From Aquilaria yunnanensis (lineage: Eukaryota; Streptophyta; Magnoliopsida; Malvales; Thymelaeaceae), in NCBI GenBank assembly GCA_039654915.1, contig CM077594.1:46949001-47013000 (forward strand): a stretch of DNA of 64,000 nucleotides. Direction: 5' to 3'. Made by a program: the position numbers and the translations under genes. The notes beneath the pieces were generated by a model. The model was not told the DNA's origin, made no database searches, and saw only the letters and a program-made list of their open reading frames with translations. This document shows positions 21,970-34,519 of this stretch, one piece after another. Every line of letters starts with the position of its first letter. Positions within the stretch are counted from its first letter, which is position 1.

Positions 21970-22757
21970 CATGCCCCCCTTTGGAAAGCCGAAGTGAAGA
22001 CTTCGGTTTTGCATCTCTTTCCGAGGTTGTGTATGGGAGTTTCTTTGGAAGCTTAACCTGTTCTGAGGATGCGCTTTTTGCCCGAAGATCATGGGCTCTT
22101 CGGCCCTGGCCTGTTCTTTGGTGTCTTGGAGGTGGAGCCTGTGCCGAAGATACACCTCTTGCCCGAAGGTCATGGGCTATTCGGCCATAGCCTGTTTCTT
22201 GGCGTCCTCGAGGTGGCCTGCTCTTTGTTTCTGCAGGTCTGGTTGGCCAAGCGTGTCAGTCTGAGCGGCGCGTCCCAGTTTCGTCCTAGTTTTCCAGGGA
22301 TGTCCGAAGACGTGTCCCAGCTTTCAAGGGACGTTTGGAGGACGTGTCCCCCATTGCGGTTGACATGTGGCGCTTTGCCATTGGAGGAGAGTCGTGTCGG
22401 TTACAGAGGGCGCGCCTTTTCAGGTGCAGAGAGCAGTTACGACGACGGTTCGCCTGCAAAGGGTACTTATGACGATGTTTCGGTTACCCATCTCTGGCTT
22501 ATAAATAGCCCACTCCATCATAAGTTCCTTTTGCTTTCTCTTCTGCTCTTCTCTCTGCTTTGCCCCTGTTCTTGCACTTTCCTGCTTTCTGTGGCGGAGC
22601 TACCTTAATCAGAGCTTTTTTCAGCCAGCTTTCACGACGGCGTCCTCAGATTTTGGCAAATCTTTCGGTGGGTTTTGTTTTTCAGAGCACTTTGATCCCT
22701 GTGTTCTTTTGAGTTTTTCTCTGGAAACTGTTTTCTTCCATTTTCAAACTCATTTTT
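21970..22757 (+). promoter_or_regulatory. Polypurine tract of C and promoter region of its antisense gene
   Basis: 21970-21982 is the polypurine tract on the minus strand (GGGGGGCATG next to the LTR). 22020-22240 holds imperfect direct repeats of about 78 bp (TTCTTTGGTGTCTTGGAGGT-like units). TATAAATA at 22500-22507 is a likely TATA box, followed by a pyrimidine-rich leader (TTTTGCTTTCTCTTCTGCTC) and the antisense ATG at 22758. Confidence 0.7.
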
Positions 22758-24824
22758 ATGTCGAAAATGCCCATTCCTGAGAGCTGGCAGCCTCTTTTAG
22801 CCCATCCTTGTTGCACCACCCCTGAAAAGTTAGAGAGGTGGAAGAAAAAATTCTTTCTTCCCTCTTACGCCATTACTAGGGTGCCTCATTCTAGCCATTA
22901 TGCTTTTTCAAACCACAGTAAGGAGGTTACCGTTTTCCGAGCCCAGCTGAAGGCAGGTCTTCGGTATCCTCCCCCGAAGATGGTGTGCGAGTTCTGCAAA
23001 TTTCATGGCATTGCTGTGAACCAGCTTCCCCCGAACTCGTTCTGCTTTTTTAACGCCTACCTCTACATGTGTGGTGTCTTCGGGATAGAACCCAATTTCA
23101 GGATCTTTATGCAGTATTACAAGCTCTCTGTGGTCCCGAAGGGTGGCTTCTATTTCATGCTACCTCGGGGATCCGGGAGCAAGAAATTCATGTTCACCTT
23201 CGCCACTAAAGATAGCTGGCGGGGGTGGCAACAGAAGTTTTTCTTCATGAAGATGGACGAGGCCTGGTCGTACGTTCCGACCAAATGGGCTCAGGGAACA
23301 CTGGATGTGGACGTTGCTGATCCGAGGATGCTGCTGACCCCAGAGTTAGCTCCCTTGTTCACGGATTTCGACGCCTGCATTCGGGCTGTCTCTGACTGGG
23401 ATCCCGAGGTCGTTCCGCTCGCCCTTTACCCTTTTCCAATCAACTGGAGGTTGATGACCGAAGAGGTCCTTCGGGAGCTAAAGCTGGTAAAGGAGCATGA
23501 GACTGACCTCGGGATGCCAGCTCCTGCCATCGCCGGGAAGGATTCCTGGTTGGTCAAGCTTCTTAAGGAGGAAATTTCTTTCGAAACGCTTGCCGAAAGT
23601 GAGTTATCTTCTACTCCTTTACTGTTCTTTCCTCGGACTTACGCTGATGTTTCTCTCCTTTTTCAGAGATGGGCGACGCGACTATCGCCTATTACAAGTC
23701 CCTTTTCACCGGCCAGGTGGAGAAGGGCGATCAGACGAACAAGGCGTCTTCCCGAAGGCGGAAGTCTACTGGCGCGGGGCCTTCGAGGAAACGGGCAAAG
23801 AGAGCTGCCCAGGCTCCTTTAGAGGAAAATCCCGAGGAGACTGCCGAGGAGCCTGGGGCAGCCGAGATTCCGGAGTCTGAGGCTGCTGCTTCCGAGGTCC
23901 CTTCAACCCACGTTCCTCCTCAGAGTCCTACCGCGTCACAGGCCCTCCTTGATGTAGTGGTAGAAGTACCTTCTGCCGAGGAGCGGCGCAAGCGGAAGGG
24001 CAAGGGCATTTCGGCCAAGGACTCCGAGGACGATGTTGTCGAGGTTCCGCCAGGTTTGTTTCCAGACAAAGTGTACTTCTTTTGTTTTTTCTGGATTGGC
24101 TTCTTTGTCTTTAATCTCCTTCTCATTCTTATCACGTAGGGGAGTTGACTACCCCTGGCTAGGTGGCCGATCATGCTCGGAAATGAGCTCTTCGGGATGC
24201 CAAAATCTCGCAAGGGAAGATACCCAAGGAGCCTTTTTGGATGTTCACGGAGGACATGAATATGCACTCCGAGGACGTTCCTCAAATGGCTAAGGAAATT
24301 TCGAAGGGGGTGCTCACCGAGGCCTCCTTCAAGGCTATAGCGGCGGCCCACCCGGGGGATAACACCCTCGCCGCAAAGATCACCGAGCATGCTGCTCAGG
24401 TATATCCTTCACAGCTCTTTCCCTTCAATTTTTTCCCAAGTGTTTGGCTCTTACTGACTTTGCGTTTATTTTTTGCAGCTGATGGGGTACACCGCCTTTC
24501 TCCAAGTTCGGGTGGCCAGGGAGGTTGCTTTTCGAACTTCGGCCACTCGAACCATGAATGAGACGAGGACCGCACTTGCAGAGTCGGTCGCCAAAAACCA
24601 GCAGCTGAAAGAGGCTGCTGAGAAAGAAGTAGCTGCCCTTCGGGAGGAGTTCCGGAAGGAAAAAGAAGAGCTTCAAAAGGACTCCTCCAGGAAGATCACT
24701 GACCTCGGTGACCAAATAAAGGGGATGCTCGCCGCCAACGAAGATCTTCTCCAGCACAAGGCTGGTTCTGACGGCCGTATAGTGTCATTGACGTGTGAGA
24801 ATAATGCTCTCCGGGCCGAGGTCG

Positions 24825-27800
24825 TGTTACACCCGGAAAGTGATGAATGATTAATTACCGGGTTAAGTGGATTAGTGGCATAAATAGTTTCCTAATTTGG
24901 AAACTTAGCGAAATTATTTGTAGAGACTTTGAATTATTTATGGAATGGGCATTAATGAGTGTTGGACACTCTGAGAATTATGCTTGGCTAAGGCCAAGAG
25001 TTTGGATGATAAAAAAAAATGGCAAGTTTGGAAGTTGAGGGACTCAATTGCAAAGTTGGAGAAAGATGGAGGACCAAGTGAGTAATTTGGCCATTTTTCA
25101 TGAAAAATATATGCATGGCCGGCCACCCCATGTTACCAATTTAAAATTGGCCTACTACACATTCCACTCATAATTATTTAATCCCTCCACTACATCCTCC
25201 ACTCACCAATTAAATATTACCCCACTTACTTTTGTCCCCCACTTTCCCAATTTGACTATTCTATTACCCATGCCTTGTCTCCCACTACAAATCCCACTCA
25301 CCATATTTTAATCACCCACTTACATTGTCTCCCACTTACATTAAAATATTGGCCCATCATTTTTGACTTATTCTCCCACCTTTTTCATTCAAAATTCGTC
25401 CATACCTCCAAATTATGCATTTGATATGCATTTTGGGTGCATTTCACTTCATTTAGCACCATGACCACCCACCTTCTTTGAATATACGTTTAATGCACAT
25501 TTAGAATGCATTTGAGTTTCATTTCTCTTTCATTTGCAAGTGCATAACCAGCCATCACTCCCACTTTCATTTCATTTTCATTTCCACTCTCTCTCTAGCA
25601 CCAAAAGCTCTCCCTTCTCTCTAAGTTCTAACCATGGTGTTCTTCAAACTCCATCTCCTTCTTTCTTCATCTAAGATTCGGCCATAGCTAGAAATGCATG
25701 TTCTTGCACATGCAAACACATTTTCTTGAAGCTTTCAAGCTCCTAAACCCATCTAGACCAAGAACAAAGTGAGAAATCAAAGAAAACCCATGAAGAAATG
25801 CTTGTGAAGTTTCGGCCATATGGATAAAATGGTGTTCTTGAGCTCACCTCAAGAGCTCCTTACATGCATGGCATTTCTAAGCCATGAAGAACAAGAAGAT
25901 GAAGACGAACTCCAAGAAAGTGAAGCTCAAATTTCGGCCATTTAAAGGTTGTAAGTGAACCAAGTTTTTCTTGGTAGTTTCATGTATTTTGAGCTAGATG
26001 CTGCTCTCTAATGACTTGGCCATGTTGGATTTTTGCAAGGAAATCAAGTGGATATTTCGGCCATGGAAGGATATTGTTGTTCTTGAGCTCAACTCAAGAG
26101 CTCTTTATATGCATGGCACTTTTAAGCCATGGAAAGCAAGGATGGAGGTTTCGGCCATGAGTATACATGGCATTTGGAGGCATGAAACCAAGTGTTCTTG
26201 GTGCCTCGAGGCTTGTATGGCCATTCCAAGGAAGGAAACAAGCAAAAGATGAAAGAAAAGCAAGAAAAAGAAATGATGGGGCTATTTGGGCCAAAAGTTA
26301 AATTTGAAGACCCAAATTGAAAACCAAGTGTTCTTGGTCCATAAATTATGAAATGGGCTATTTTGGGCCATAATGGCATTATTGGAAAATGGGCTAAATC
26401 CTGAAAAGGTTAATATAGGCCCAAGTCCTGAAAAGGTTAATATGGGCCTCAGTTCACAAAAAGGCTAAGTGGGCCTTTACCTCCTTAAGTGAGGTCCATT
26501 AAGGAAATGGCAAAGTTCCAACAACAAACAAAGCAAAGCAAAGGCAATGAGCAAAAGGTTACACCAATGGTGGTAAGGGTCCTTTACTCACTTATTGCAT
26601 GGTGTTCTTCCATGATATTGTTTGTGAGTATAAATGCCCCTATGTGATGGTCATAGTACCAAGTGACCATAGGTGTGCAGCGGGTTAGTTGTTCTTTGTG
26701 TGAGGGCTCATGTTACTTTCTTAGTTTAATAATTGGGCACGTAAGTGCATAATTGATGAGGTATCATTGCTTGGGCAACTTTGGGCACGTAAGTGCATAT
26801 TGGACGTGGATTGTTGCTTCGGCAACTATGGATATGAATAATGGGCAATTCTGGATATATATATGGTTTGATTAGCTAATCAATATAAAGGCAAGTGTTA
26901 GAGTTTATAGTAAGAATGGCCAACTTACTATGTAACTCGGAGCTCTAGGGGAACGGGTGGTATGATTAAGAAGGAGAATTGAGGTTTAAAACCTTGGACA
27001 CTTGCCAGGGGTGCCAGGGGTGCCAGGGGTGCCATTGGTGCCAGTACTGCCAGTCTGGCCAGGAGTGCCAGTAGTGGGTGGCAGTAGTGATTGCCCAGGA
27101 AAACTTGTGGTTGAGTGCGTGTGTTGTGTGCTTCTCTGAACCGTTGTTGTTTGTGCATGCTGACCCAAATTATTATTATTATTGTTGATGCTGCTATTGT
27201 GCTGTATCTTGTGTTTTCTTTGTTTTAGTGTTTTCCTTTGCAGGAACAGGATTATTTGCCATGATATTCTTGGCATTGGATTTAATTGCCATGACATTCT
27301 TGGCTTAAGAATAGGCTTTGGAAGCCATATGTGACTACAAAAGTCACGAGAGATTACCTCATTCTGATTTGGCATTGCCATTACGTTCTTGGCACAATTT
27401 TGGCTTTTTAAGCCGGATATGACTATGAAAGTCATGAGTTACTTACCTCACACCTGGATCCTTACTGAGTTTTATAACTCACCCGCCCTTCTTTACTTTT
27501 TTCAGGAAGTGGATTGGATGGCTTGATAGATCAAGTAGGGAGTACTAGAGTACTCGTTATGTTTTGCTAAAGGGTTGGGTATGAGTTTAGTGTTGCTTAA
27601 TATATTCATTTGACTCTAAGTGACTTATGTGGTATATTTTACTTGTGGAACAAGCTAATGGTTTGGACTTCCTTGTGCAGGCTTGTGGAGTCTAGAAGTT
27701 GTGGGAACAAGGTCTATTAAGCTGGAATGAGTTCCAGGTTTTGAGTTAAAGTTTGGGTAGACATAAGAACTTGGTCTGTAAAACCTAAACTTAACTAGTT

Positions 27801-28424
27801 ATGGACATATAGCATCCTTGGTATGTTTTCCAAGTAGGAGATGCTTGTTAGATGCACATTGTGATCATGATTATCTTAGGATGAATTTTGATGAAATGCC
27901 ATGATGGATATTCATGTTATGTGTACTAGACTTGGCTGATGCTCATGGATATATAAATGTGGTTTTCAAAGTTGAAAATGAGATGGGCTTCTTTGTTGCC
28001 ATGCATTGGATTAGTACACTTGATGGACACACATCCTATGCACTTAATGGATTAAGTGTATGCTTTGCTTGAATTGCAAGTATGATTTGCTGATTATGTG
28101 TGTAACTAAGGGAAGACTTCCAGTGAATCTGGATTTATTGGATTTTGTTGAAATGGCATCTAAAGACTTGTGTGTGTAACCGGCTAAGTGGTAAAGTCCA
28201 TAAATGGAACACTAGAATTCCACATAGGTATTAGCTTGTTCCTGGAGAGCACCCTGACAACACATTGAAAGTATTTAAGTAACAAGCTAGTACCAGAATA
28301 GATCCTGGAGTCACGCCATAGGTGCTCATAACTAGCTAATAAAGCCCCTTCAGTATGAATAACTTCCGCTGCATTAATCTGATAATCGGGCCCAGATGGG
28401 CCAGGGGCAGTTTGGGGCGTGACA
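24825..28424 (+). repeat. 5' LTR of element D, 3600 bp
   Basis: Starts TGTTACACCC, ends GGGGCGTGACA. AT-rich, with a possible TATA (TATATATATATGG near 26850), short GGGGTGCCA tandem units near 27005-27035, a small hairpin at 27461-27484 (ACTGAGTT...AACTCACCC) followed by a TTTTTTCAG acceptor-like site near 27500. It has no coding capacity; the small open frames are chance. Confidence 0.95.
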
Positions 28425-28429
28425 GTTTT

Positions 28430-28441
28430 TGGTATCAGAGC
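28430..28441 (+). other. Primer-binding site of element D
   Basis: TGGTATCAGAGC, complementary to the 3' end of plant initiator tRNA-Met, five bases after the LTR end. Confidence 0.92.
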
Positions 28442-28614
28442 ATGGATTTGCTTTGGAGGACCAGTGTTCTGGTCGTTGATGGTTATAGTATAGACTTGTT
28501 CCCACATAGGAAGTCCATTAGGTTGAGTCACTTATGAGTATTGAGCATATATGTGTATCGTGCTTTGCTTTGTTGTTGTGAACAGGATGAGAACCAATGA
28601 TGTGAACAAGAGGC

Positions 28615-28908
28615 CCAATGAAAATGAGAATACTGGCTTTGTGCCAATGAAAGTGAGAATACTGGCTTTGTGCCAATGAAAATGAGAATACTGGCTTTGT
28701 GCCAATGAAAGTGAGAATACTGGCTTTGTGCCAATGAAAATGAGAATACTGGCTTTGTGCCAATGAAAGTGAGAATACTGGCTTTGTGCCAATGAAAATA
28801 AGAATACTGGCTTTATGCCAATGAAAGTGAGAATACTGGCTTTGTGCCAATGAAAGTGGATACACTGGCTTTATGCCAAGGAAAGGGGATTGTACTGGCT
28901 TTGTGCCA
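28615..28908 (+). repeat. 29-bp minisatellite in element D
   Basis: About ten tandem copies of a 29-bp unit with the core GAGAATACTGGCTTTGTG. Units alternate between AAAATG and AAAGTG, so the real period of most of the array is 58 bp. The last two or three copies are more divergent. 29 is not a multiple of three, so the array is not protein repeats. Confidence 0.92.
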
Positions 28909-30919
28909 GAGGACCAAGTTGAGGCCTAGTAACAGACCTTGAAGCCCTAAGAAAAGAAATATTGGAAGCAGTGTCAATGGTTATGATAACCATTGAGCAT
29001 ACCAGACCTTTTGTCAAGTATGAGTCCCAGAAATTGCTGGGCAATAAAGAGAGCTAACAATGAGGAAAAGAATAGAAAGAGAATATATGCTATGAGATGA
29101 AACCAGTGGAACTGGTGATTATGATAATGATGATGAAAGAAGAGAGTTCAGAAGCAAAGGAACTGGACATGTTGAAATTAAAGACTATGACCCTGGAGCA
29201 AGAACTCCAGAAATAAGCCATGAAAGGCTAGCAAGATGCAGAAACCATCTAAGAAATGAAGCAGAAGATACTTGGTATATGAACCAAGAATGAGTAATGA
29301 AAGTAGTCCACATGATAAATTCTGAGAGACCTCGGGAGTACCAGCAAGATGAAAAAGGTATCAAGAGGAATAGATGGTTAAAACTTGGCACGTGAGCCAA
29401 GAAAATGATGGCAACAGAGAAAAGTAAGGCAATTATTATGAATTGTCAGGCGAGACTAGAGGAAGATTTTGTGGCCAAAGGCCATGCTATATGATCATGG
29501 GCAGTAATCTTAAGTACAGTGTCCAAAAGTTCATGAGGACAATGTCCAGAATTACTTGAGTGCATCCAGAATTACTAGATAGAAGATTGTACTGCCTAGA
29601 AAGACAGAAGACCCCATGAGGGATTGTAGCAGGTGGATCAGGACTAAAATATGAATTATGGATTCACCATAGTATATTCTGGAGCAGGAAAGGAAAATTT
29701 AGTATACTGGAAGAGTATTCCAGATTAAGGGTACAAGGAAAGCCTAAGAGGAAATATTGCAGGGCAATATGTCCTGATTGATAAAAGGCATGGAAGACTT
29801 GGCTAGAGGCCAAGACCAATGCAAGGAAAAAGTCCCAGCCCAATGAAAGACTTTTCCTCCTTATGATTAAGTTGTTGAAGTGAAAATAGAAGAAATAGAA
29901 GAAAGCCTGGCAAAAGGCCAGCACATGAAGGCCAGTTGAGTAATTACTATATAATCAAGCAGAGGAAAAAGCTTATGTGAAGATGTTGATAAAGAAATGG
30001 GCCAGGTCAGGGTCTTTCAAATAAATCCTGACAGGTATTTTTTTTATTTGACAGTATTAAAGTACCAATTTTAATACTAGTGCATCTATGGTAGTTAAAG
30101 GATGAACTGGAAATATGATACGAAGCATGCCTGGATAGAGCTATCAGGAATGAAATTTATGAATAATAGATGAGGAGAAAATTGGCATGCTTAGCACTAG
30201 TAGAGTAATCACAGACATTGGTGCCAGGAGCTGCACCAGCACATATTACTCCTTACAGGATAGTTATTCCTGAAGTGATGGAGTTAAGTAAGTATCGGAG
30301 TAAATTGGCCTTGAGAAATCATTGGCCAGGTAAATAATGGAGGAAACTAAACCTCGAATCTGGATATTTCCAGCTGAGAATCAAGAAAGAGCACCCAAGA
30401 GTGGTGCCCAGCCTGAAAAGGAATAACAGTTGTATGGCAAACTAAGTGCCAATTATGGGCTAAGGAAGTTGAAATCCTTGGACAGTTGATCAATAAGCAG
30501 GGTTTAACTATTGATCTTGTGAAGATAAAATTATCTTGGAATGGAAGAAACCTTTGATTATGAGGAACTGGAGAACAGATTGACTGCAGCCCAATACTGG
30601 TTTCACCAGACGTTACTAAGAAATATCAGTTAATTATTGATGGGTTGGGCTGAGTCTTATGAAAAAGGGGAAACAGGCTATGACTTGTGAATCAAGGCAA
30701 GTAAGACTTTATGAGGAGAGCTATCCAGCATATAATCTGGAGTTAAAAGAGAGAGTTGAAACAAAAGGGGGAGATGAGTACTTACATGGCCAAGAAGGAG
30801 GCTGCTTGATAATTAAGGTAGTCCACCAGTGTTCTGGTAATGAACTACAGACTACCTGAGTATGAGATTTTGGACTCCTAGGAAATTTGGAGGACCAAAT
30901 TTCTTAAGGTGGGGAGTGT

Positions 30920-33900
30920 TGTTACACCCGGAAAGTGATGAATGATTAATTACCGGGTTAAGTGGATTAGTGGCATAAATAGTTTCCTAATTTGGAAACT
31001 TAGCGAAATTATTTGTAGAGACTTTGAATTATTTATGGAATGGGCATTAATGAGTGTTGGACACTCTGAGAATTATGCTTGGCTAAGGCCAAGAGTTTGG
31101 ATGATAAAAAAAAATGGCAAGTTTGGAAGTTGAGGGACTCAATTGCAAAGTTGGAGAAAGATGGAGGACCAAGTGAGTAATTTGGCCATTTTTCATGAAA
31201 AATATATGCATGGCCGGCCACCCCATGTTACCAATTTAAAATTGGCCTACTACACATTCCACTCATAATTATTTAATCCCTCCACTACATCCTCCACTCA
31301 CCAATTAAATATTACCCCACTTACTTTTGTCCCCCACTTTCCCAATTTGACTATTCTATTACCCATGCCTTGTCTCCCACTACAAATCCCACTCACCATA
31401 TTTTAATCACCCACTTACATTGTCTCCCACTTACATTAAAATATTGGCCCATCATTTTTGACTTATTCTCCCACCTTTTTCATTCAAAATTCGTCCATAC
31501 CTCCAAATTATGCATTTGATATGCATTTTGGGTGCATTTCACTTCATTTAGCACCATGACCACCCACCTTCTTTGAATATACGTTTAATGCACATTTAGA
31601 ATGCATTTGAGTTTCATTTCTCTTTCATTTGCAAGTGCATAACCAGCCATCACTCCCACTTTCATTTCATTTTCATTTCCACTCTCTCTCTAGCACCAAA
31701 AGCTCTCCCTTCTCTCTAAGTTCTAACCATGGTGTTCTTCAAACTCCATCTCCTTCTTTCTTCATCTAAGATTCGGCCATAGCTAGAAATGCATGTTCTT
31801 GCACATGCAAACACATTTTCTTGAAGCTTTCAAGCTCCTAAACCCATCTAGACCAAGAACAAAGTGAGAAATCAAAGAAAACCCATGAAGAAATGCTTGT
31901 GAAGTTTCGGCCATATGGATAAAATGGTGTTCTTGAGCTCACCTCAAGAGCTCCTTACATGCATGGCATTTCTAAGCCATGAAGAACAAGAAGATGAAGA
32001 CGAACTCCAAGAAAGTGAAGCTCAAATTTCGGCCATTTAAAGGTTGTAAGTGAACCAAGTTTTTCTTGGTAGTTTCATGTATTTTGAGCTAGATGCTGCT
32101 CTCTAATGACTTGGCCATGTTGGATTTTTGCAAGGAAATCAAGTGGATATTTCGGCCATGGAAGGATATTGTTGTTCTTGAGCTCAACTCAAGAGCTCTT
32201 TATATGCATGGCACTTTTAAGCCATGGAAAGCAAGGATGGAGGTTTCGGCCATGAGTATACATGGCATTTGGAGGCATGAAACCAAGTGTTCTTGGTGCC
32301 TCGAGGCTTGTATGGCCATTCCAAGGAAGGAAACAAGCAAAAGATGAAAGAAAAGCAAGAAAAAGAAATGATGGGGCTATTTGGGCCAAAAGTTAAATTT
32401 GAAGACCCAAATTGAAAACCAAGTGTTCTTGGTCCATAAATTATGAAATGGGCTATTTTGGGCCATAATGGCATTATTGGAAAATGGGCTAAATCCTGAA
32501 AAGGTTAATATAGGCCCAAGTCCTGAAAAGGTTAATATGGGCCTCAGTTCACAAAAAGGCTAAGTGGGCCTTTACCTCCTTAAGTGAGGTCCATTAAGGA
32601 AATGGCAAAGTTCCAACAACAAACAAAGCAAAGCAAAGGCAATGAGCAAAAGGTTACACCAATGGTGGTAAGGGTCCTTTACTCACTTATTGCATGGTGT
32701 TCTTCCATGATATTGTTTGTGAGTATAAATGCCCCTATGTGATGGTCATAGTACCAAGTGACCATAGGTGTGCAGCGGGTTAGTTGTTCTTTGTGTGAGG
32801 GCTCATGTTACTTTCTTAGTTTAATAATTGGGCACGTAAGTGCATAATTGATGAGGTATCATTGCTTGGGCAACTTTGGGCACGTAAGTGCATATTGGAC
32901 GTGGATTGTTGCTTCGGCAACTATGGATATGAATAATGGGCAATTCTGGATATATATATGGTTTGATTAGCTAATCAATATAAAGGCAAGTGTTAGAGTT
33001 TATAGTAAGAATGGCCAACTTACTATGTAACTCGGAGCTCTAGGGGAACGGGTGGTATGATTAAGAAGGAGAATTGAGGTTTAAAACCTTGGACACTTGC
33101 CAGGGGTGCCAGGGGTGCCAGGGGTGCCATTGGTGCCAGTACTGCCAGTCTGGCCAGGAGTGCCAGTAGTGGGTGGCAGTAGTGATTGCCCAGGAAAACT
33201 TGTGGTTGAGTGCGTGTGTTGTGTGCTTCTCTGAACCGTTGTTGTTTGTGCATGCTGACCCAAATTATTATTATTATTGTTGATGCTGCTATTGTGCTGT
33301 ATCTTGTGTTTTCTTTGTTTTAGTGTTTTCCTTTGCAGGAACAGGATTATTTGCCATGATATTCTTGGCATTGGATTTAATTGCCATGACATTCTTGGCT
33401 TAAGAATAGGCTTTGGAAGCCATATGTGACTACAAAAGTCACGAGAGATTACCTCATTCTGATTTGGCATTGCCATTACGTTCTTGGCACAATTTTGGCT
33501 TTTTAAGCCGGATATGACTATGAAAGTCATGAGTTACTTACCTCACACCTGGATCCTTACTGAGTTTTATAACTCACCCGCCCTTCTTTACTTTTTTCAG
33601 GAAGTGGATTGGATGGCTTGATAGATCAAGTAGGGAGTACTAGAGTACTCGTTATGTTTTGCTAAAGGGTTGGGTATGAGTTTAGTGTTGCTTAATATAT
33701 TCATTTGACTCTAAGTGACTTATGTGGTATATTTTACTTGTGGAACAAGCTAATGGTTTGGACTTCCTTGTGCAGGCTTGTGGAGTCTAGAAGTTGTGGG
33801 AACAAGGTCTATTAAGCTGGAATGAGTTCCAGGTTTTGAGTTAAAGTTTGGGTAGACATAAGAACTTGGTCTGTAAAACCTAAACTTAACTAGTTATGGA

Positions 33901-34519
33901 CATATAGCATCCTTGGTATGTTTTCCAAGTAGGAGATGCTTGTTAGATGCACATTGTGATCATGATTATCTTAGGATGAATTTTGATGAAATGCCATGAT
34001 GGATATTCATGTTATGTGTACTAGACTTGGCTGATGCTCATGGATATATAAATGTGGTTTTCAAAGTTGAAAATGAGATGGGCTTCTTTGTTGCCATGCA
34101 TTGGATTAGTACACTTGATGGACACACATCCTATGCACTTAATGGATTAAGTGTATGCTTTGCTTGAATTGCAAGTATGATTTGCTGATTATGTGTGTAA
34201 CTAAGGGAAGACTTCCAGTGAATCTGGATTTATTGGATTTTGTTGAAATGGCATCTAAAGACTTGTGTGTGTAACCGGCTAAGTGGTAAAGTCCATAAAT
34301 GGAACACTAGAATTCCACATAGGTATTAGCTTGTTCCTGGAGAGCACCCTGACAACACATTGAAAGTATTTAAGTAACAAGCTAGTACCAGAATAGATCC
34401 TGGAGTCACGCCATAGGTGCTCATAACTAGCTAATAAAGCCCCTTCAGTATGAATAACTTCCGCTGCATTAATCTGATAATCGGGCCCAGATGGGCCAGG
34501 GGCAGTTTGGGGCGTGACA
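30920..34519 (+). repeat. 3' LTR of element D, 3600 bp
   Basis: Same length and, as far as I compared, same sequence as 24825-28424 (constant offset of 6095). Ends GTGACA at 34519 followed by the target duplication GGTCG. Confidence 0.95.

Larger units (their letters stand above)
28425..30919 (+). pseudogene. Interior of element D with decayed gypsy gag-pol
   Basis: After the primer site, a gag-like ATG (28588) runs into a minisatellite. Further on, scattered pieces of gypsy pol can be read in changing frames: RT near 30240-30540 (PYRIVIPEVMELSK, then a FLGH-like block and INKQGLTID) and RNase H near 30600-30760 (LIIDGLG, SRQVRLYEESYPAYNLELKE). Protease, the catalytic RT block and integrase were not found. 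The purine tract AAGGTGGGGAGTG precedes the 3' LTR. It is a deletion derivative of a chromovirus-like gypsy element. Confidence 0.75.
24825..34519 (+). mobile_element. Element D, non-autonomous gypsy-derived LTR retrotransposon (LARD-like)
   Basis: 9695 bp with two LTRs of exactly 3600 bp (24825-28424 and 30920-34519) that appear identical in every stretch I compared, and an interior of only 2495 bp. Target duplication GGTCG (24820-24824 and 34520-34524) is perfect. A tRNA-Met-type primer site follows the 5' LTR and a purine tract precedes the 3' LTR. The interior has only decayed pieces of gypsy pol, so it cannot supply its own enzymes. Long LTRs with a non-coding interior match the class called large retrotransposon derivatives. 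Orientation is taken from PBS and PPT. It is probably among the youngest insertions in the window. Confidence 0.95.

Noticed and set aside
26986..27435. A collagen-like protein (Gly-Thr-Pro repeats) on the minus strand, again at 33081-33530
   Set aside because: It is a shadow of short CCAGGGGTG-type repeats in the LTR of D; there is no conserved context.
28518..28865. A histidine-rich repeat protein on the minus strand
   Set aside because: It comes from reading a 29-bp minisatellite, which cycles through all three frames.
28615..28908. A CRISPR-like array
   Set aside because: There are no spacers: units are directly adjacent, and the DNA is plant nuclear.
24825..34519. A 6095-bp direct repeat that could be a segmental tandem duplication
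   Set aside because: The repeated parts are LTRs: TG/CA ends, primer site after the first, purine tract before the second and target duplication GGTCG outside.
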